The notes beneath the pieces are model-generated. The model was not told where the DNA came from and made no database searches. It was given only the letters and a program-made list of their open reading frames with translations. This document shows positions 59,635 through 64,000 of a stretch of DNA of 64,000 nucleotides, piece by piece. Position 1 is the first letter of the stretch; each line of letters begins with the position of its first letter. The stretch is taken from positions 54,063,156 through 54,127,155 of the forward strand of contig NC_062224.1 of assembly GCF_902686445.1 (NCBI RefSeq). Reading direction: 5' to 3'. The stretch comes from Sciurus carolinensis. Lineage: Eukaryota; Chordata; Mammalia; Rodentia; Sciuridae. The translations under genes were made by a program, and so were the position numbers.

Positions 59635-60180
59635 ACATACAGTTGATTCTTGTTATTTGTGGTAATACTGTTCTGCAAAGTTGCCTTGAATACCAAGTTA
59701 GAATACTAAACCACTGATCCCAAAAGAAGCATAGGATTGTGTTTCTGCAAGCCTTGGATCAAACCATTTTTATCGTTTGGATGAACACATGACCTTGTTT
59801 TCTATGTATTTCTGCTAGGGACACCATATTCAATAAATGTTGATTCACTACTACTAAATAGCACTGAACAAAGCTAAATACCTCAGCAAAGCTTAGCTAA
59901 CATGCATTTTTGTAAGGCATGTCACAGCCTTCTCACACTTAGAAACACTAGAGGGAACACTTCAACACTATTCTTGGGACCATTTTAAATAGCAATAGCA
60001 CAAACAAGAACACAATAGCAACAAAAAGAACACAAATGCAAAAAATGTATCAATAAGTGTACCCAAAAAGGATGTTTATGTGTAGCATGAGAGTTGAAAA
60101 CAGGTAGCAGCACAGGCTCTCAGGCATTTACCAGCAAATGTACCAGCAGAGGGTAGCAACTAGGTTCTGAGTATTACAGC
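59635..60180 (+). mobile_element. DNA-transposon fossil (MER2/Tigger-like)
   Basis: ttcttgttatttgtggtaat, ctgcaaagttgccttgaata, gaatactaaaccactgatcc, aagcttagctaacatgcatt and caatagcacaaacaagaaca match, in diverged form, the mammalian Tigger-related MER2 type consensus as I remember it. Confidence 0.6.
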
Positions 60181-61109
60181 CATGTCCTTAAAGGACTGTT
60201 GCAGCTGCTGGTTGATGGATATAAAAGAAAACCCAGGATTATCAGTATTGCTCTCCAGGTCCACTTCATCCATATAGCAACCTGCAAACAAGTGAGCAAA
60301 CCCCAAAGGAAACCAGAAATAAGACAGGAGTCCAAAAAAAGTAATAGATACTGTTTTTGGAGGATCTGAATCCTAATAGAATCATTTCAACAAATTGGAC
60401 TTAAAAAGAAAACCATGCTAAGAGTTTTTAATTTTCCAAGATACCAGTTTTCTCTGCATGCCTTTCAGTATCTAAATAATTGTGATAAAAATGGTTTCCA
60501 AACAAAATATGATACTATAATCAATTTAAAAAACTATAACAGTTTACAATTCTTTTCATTAAAAAAATCAGGAAGATTGGAGGGAGTGAAGATATGCTAG
60601 TTTCTTTATCATTTATTCCAGGAAGCATTAGGCAGTGTTTTATTTCTGAGATTAAATTTCAGAGATAAATATTTAAGCATGTATCTAAAGATAAAAGAAT
60701 GGCTACTAATGGGACGACAAGAAGCTTTATCACTTCTCAATTGCTAAAGTAGTATTTAAAGAAAAGTCACTCATGTTAAAAAAAGAAGTAGAAAATAAAA
60801 GATCAATGAGAGACAAAGAAATGAGAAAAGAATGTCAAGCATAACTGTTAGTAGAATGAAGGTGTATTAAAAGAACAAGTATCATTGGGTTACATCATAA
60901 ATAAAATCTTAGAATATCTGTCTGAAATGAAGATGAGTGAAACAAACCAACTCTGTAAAAATAAGTGGAAGGAAAAGATAAACCAGGCAAATACAAGTAT
61001 AAATTGAAATTAGCAGTTAGAATATTGTATGAAATGGAAAGTAACCTTAGGAGAAGAGTGTTAAATGGAAAAGTATTGAATTAGTGAAGGGAAAGTCCAT
61101 AGAAACCTT
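60181..61109. other. No recognisable gene
   Basis: AT-rich unassigned sequence; the frame at 60415-60600 has no domain. Confidence 0.4.
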
Positions 61110-61215
61110 TTACATTAGACAGGCACAGTGGCACATGCCTATACTTCCAGCAACTCAGGAGACTGTGGCAGGAGGTTGCAAGTTCAAGATCTTAGCAAAC
61201 TAGTGAGGCCTGTCT
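61110..61215 (+). repeat. B1-type SINE
   Basis: aggcacagtggcacatgcct, caactcaggagactgtggca, ggaggttgcaagttcaagat. Confidence 0.8.
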
Positions 61216-61219
61216 TAAA

Positions 61220-61690
61220 ATAATGGGTAAAGAAAATGTGGTAAACAGAATAGTATGCAGTCTTTTAAGAAAAGAAGGAAATCCTCTCATTTGCAACAAT
61301 GTGGATGAACATGGAGGTCATTATGTTTAGTGAAGTAAGCCAGATAAAAAAGACAAATAGCACATTTTCTCACACAGTACCTAAAATGTTGCTGTCATAG
61401 AAGCAGAGAGTAGAATGAAGCCTAAGAGCAGCTGACAGCTAGAGTCAGGAACTAAGGAAATGTTGGTTACTGGGTACAAATTTTTATTTAGAAGGAATAA
61501 ATTCTGGAGACCTACAGCCTGGTGACACTACTTACCAAGTATACTTGAAATTGCTTGGAGAGTAGATTTAAAATATTCTCATCATAAAAAAAGGATAGGG
61601 ATATGAAGTGATAGTAATATGTTGATTAGTCTAATTTAGCCATTCCACAATGTATGTACATATAAAAACATTACTTTTGTCTATTTAAAG
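61220..61690 (+). mobile_element. Truncated old L1 3' end
   Basis: gtaaagaaaatgtggtaaac, caacaatgtggatgaacatg, aagtaagccagataaaaaag and agaagcagagagtagaatga match the end of an ancient L1 (ORF2 C-terminus and 3' UTR). Confidence 0.7.
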
Positions 61691-62144
61691 ACTAAATGAA
61701 AAATTTAAAAAATTTCCCTTGAAGTGCCTATTCTCTTTTAGTTACCTACCAGATTTAACCTTTTATATTGGCAATAAAATTCAAATTCAAAAGATCTAGT
61801 CCAAGGAAGAAAAAAAATGTCAAGTGCTGCCCCTTGCTCTCCTCCTTTCCTGTTCTCCAACCCAGAAAGATTTGAAGTCTGTCAGTAGATCCTGATGGAG
61901 AATAGGAGGACATGTGGAGAAACAAGCCACCCACACTTCTCTCACCCACAAACTGGGGTACAGAGGAAGTCCTCAACTTTAAACCAAGCTTGGACATTTG
62001 TTCAGAGTTCATGACTTGAAATGGACATTATTAATAAATTGGTACTCTTCAAACTATCAAGCATCAGAAGCAGGATTGTAGAAACTGCCTGAGTTTTACA
62101 TTCAAAAACAAGAGATTTTAGCTCACAAAGTCAACATTAATAGA

Positions 62145-62290
62145 TTTTTTTTGTTTTACTATAATTATACATAATAGGAGTTATTGTGCCATATTTGTAC
62201 ATGCACAGAGCATCATTTGATCAATCTCACTCCCCATTATCTCCCCTTTCCCTTCCCTCCTCCTTTCTTCTGATCCTCTACTGGTGGTCC
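62145..62290 (-). mobile_element. Truncated L1 3' UTR
   Basis: tactataattatacataata and tttgtacatgcacagagcat, then a pyrimidine-rich stretch: an antisense L1 3' end. Confidence 0.6.
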
Positions 62291-62319
62291 ATCTGTTATT
62301 TTTAATATAGAAGGAATAT

Positions 62320-62440
62320 ATATAATTTGGTTAAGTATAATTAACTTATATATTAATTATGCATATAATTAATAAAATTAATTATGTATTAGTTATAATT
62401 AATATAATTTCATATATATAATTTAATATAATTTCATACC
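62320..62440. repeat. AT-rich low-complexity tract
   Basis: Imperfect repeats of ttaatta/tataatt units. Confidence 0.9.
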
Positions 62441-62770
62441 TCACTTCAGTTAGAACAGTGATCATCAAGAATACAAATAATAATAAATACCGGTGAGGAT
62501 TTTTGAAAAATGTATATTCATACATTGTTGGTGGGACTGCAAATTAGTCCAAGTACTTTGGAAATAAGTATGGGGATGCCTCAAAAGATTAGAAATGAAA
62601 CCACCATATAACCAGCTATTTTACTCCTTGGTATTTATCCAAAAGAACTAAAATCAGCATACTACAGTGATATGTGCATACCAATATTTCCAGTAGCATA
62701 ATCCATAATAGCCAAGTTATGGAACCAACCTAGGTGCCTATCAACAGACAAATGATTAAAAGACATACAT
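62441..62770 (+). mobile_element. Truncated L1 ORF2 C-terminal fragment
   Basis: acattgttggtgggactgca, tcagcatactacagtgatat and tggaaccaacctaggtgcct parallel the end of ORF2 in the other copies. There is no open frame. Confidence 0.8.
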
Positions 62771-64000
62771 ATTTTTAAACTGAGTTGGGTTATAAGTTGG
62801 GAAATTTCCAAGTACTTATTTGGCATTTGTATTTCTAATCTTCATGAATTATATATTTATGCTTGGTGATCTGTGTGGTGTGATTCTAGACACTTTTGTC
62901 AAGGACACAAGTGTTCTACCTCATAGAGACTTAGGAAACGAAAGGAAAAACTAATTCCATCATTTATTTTCTATTCCACTCCTTATTAGATACATGATTC
63001 AGAAGCTTTAGCTTTTCCATCTAAATTCTAAGTTGCATTAGGGCCAAATTCTATGCCTTTACCATACAGCTCTTTTAGCCAGAGTAGCACTTCAAGCCTT
63101 CTCAAACTTTCACTCTGTGGCAGAACTTCCATCGCAATTACTTGTTAGTTTAACCTCAGTAAGTCCTCCAAATTATCTCCTTATGGTGTCCTAAAAAATT
63201 ACTTCAGGAAGATATATTTAAGCTTGGAATTGAAATGAAGTCCTCAATAATATAAATCATTCTAAGTAACCCAGAAAGAATCTTTTTAGTTGATATTTTC
63301 AATATTTTGACAGAGCAGAAATATTCTAATAGTTATTTTTTAGAAAGACTCATTCTTTATATCTGGGCCTACGTCCACACAGAACACCACATGGAATACT
63401 TTCATTGCCTTAATAAGTGGGAATCACCACAAAAATACTGTCCTGAGTCTTAGTTTTGTTTTGTATAAGTATTCTCACTTTTTCTGTCTTTGGTGACTTG
63501 GGAAATCTCCTGGAATTGAGACCCTCTTTCATCTACTTAGATCTTCACCTTGTCCAGATCTGCCCAATGTTGGCATTCTCTACGGACAAAGTACTGTCTG
63601 TACTTCTCATTATACTGAAACTGAGTCTGCACTCGATTGTTGAGGTTTGCTTTCCAGGCATGACCAGATTTGCTCCTCCTTCAGAAGTATCCAGATTATT
63701 ATTTACTCCGCTAACCTAGACTTCAATCTTTCCCTTTCTTCATCTTTATCAAAGAATCCTGCTGGACACTTAGAAAGAGTTTATATCACTTGATTTAATT
63801 TGACTTCTAAATAGCTCCTGAAAATATCCTATTCACTCACTTATTCAACAGATCTGTATGAAACCTTTACTCTGTGCCTGATAATGGCTGTCCATACTTT
63901 AATTTTGTTTCCTAGAGAATTTTTTAAATTGCATTATAGGAAACATTAATAAAGTTATGCAACTTTGTTGTGAGCAGTCATTTGGAAATAACTTATACCA
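62771..64000. other. No recognisable gene
   Basis: Unassigned AT-rich sequence. The 87-codon frame at 63456-63719 has no domain or splice support. Confidence 0.4.

Overview
This window is nuclear DNA from a rodent, almost certainly a squirrel (Sciuridae). The evidence is the repeat content. It holds many tRNA-Ala-derived ID SINEs of the squirrel type (core gctggggagatagctcag), composite B1+ID dimers of the B1-dID type known from squirrel-related rodents, and L1 copies of one young family. There is no prokaryotic gene organisation, no rRNA or tRNA gene and no CRISPR array. Most of the window is non-coding. The long open reading frames belong to L1 retrotransposons.

Layout. 1-2.7 kb: SINEs and a decayed L1. 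2.72-8.76 kb: an old full-length L1 (+) with broken ORFs, carrying an ID SINE at 5.1 kb. 8.8-13.3 kb: SINEs, an ancient antisense L1 and a tandem ID pair. 13.69 kb and 28.49 kb: two candidate exons of one unidentified host gene (+), with compatible splice phases. 16.10-21.80 kb, between them: a young full-length L1 (-) with an open 1282-codon ORF2 but a 1-bp deletion in ORF1. 22-38 kb: old repeats and unassigned sequence. 38.9-39.3 kb: a short L1 3' end inside a MIR. 41.60-48.13 kb: a second young L1 (-) with an open ORF1, a 1-bp insertion in ORF2, and a 5' UTR of tandem ~459-bp promoter monomers, each ending in a YY1-type motif. 49.5-53.0 kb: an older L1 with a 5' inversion, into which a processed LEUTX-like homeobox retrocopy (50.80-52.27 kb) has inserted. 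53-64 kb: MIR, L2 and DNA-transposon fossils, a MaLR-type LTR, a solo ERV LTR and L1 3' ends.

How the parts relate. L1 ORF2 endonuclease/reverse transcriptase is the enzyme that mobilises L1, the ID/B1 SINEs and processed mRNA copies. The window shows its products at several ages, with target-site duplications (TSDs) readable by eye: 16 bp for the 16-kb L1, 15 bp for the 41-kb L1, 16 bp for the LEUTX retrocopy, 16 bp for the 39-kb fragment, and 10-14 bp for several IDs. The most interesting items are the LEUTX-like retropseudogene, the monomeric L1 promoter with its antisense ORF, the 3'-shortened L1, the unidentified exon pair and a perfect 15-bp hairpin at 48.95 kb. I found no convincing new enzymatic or defence system.
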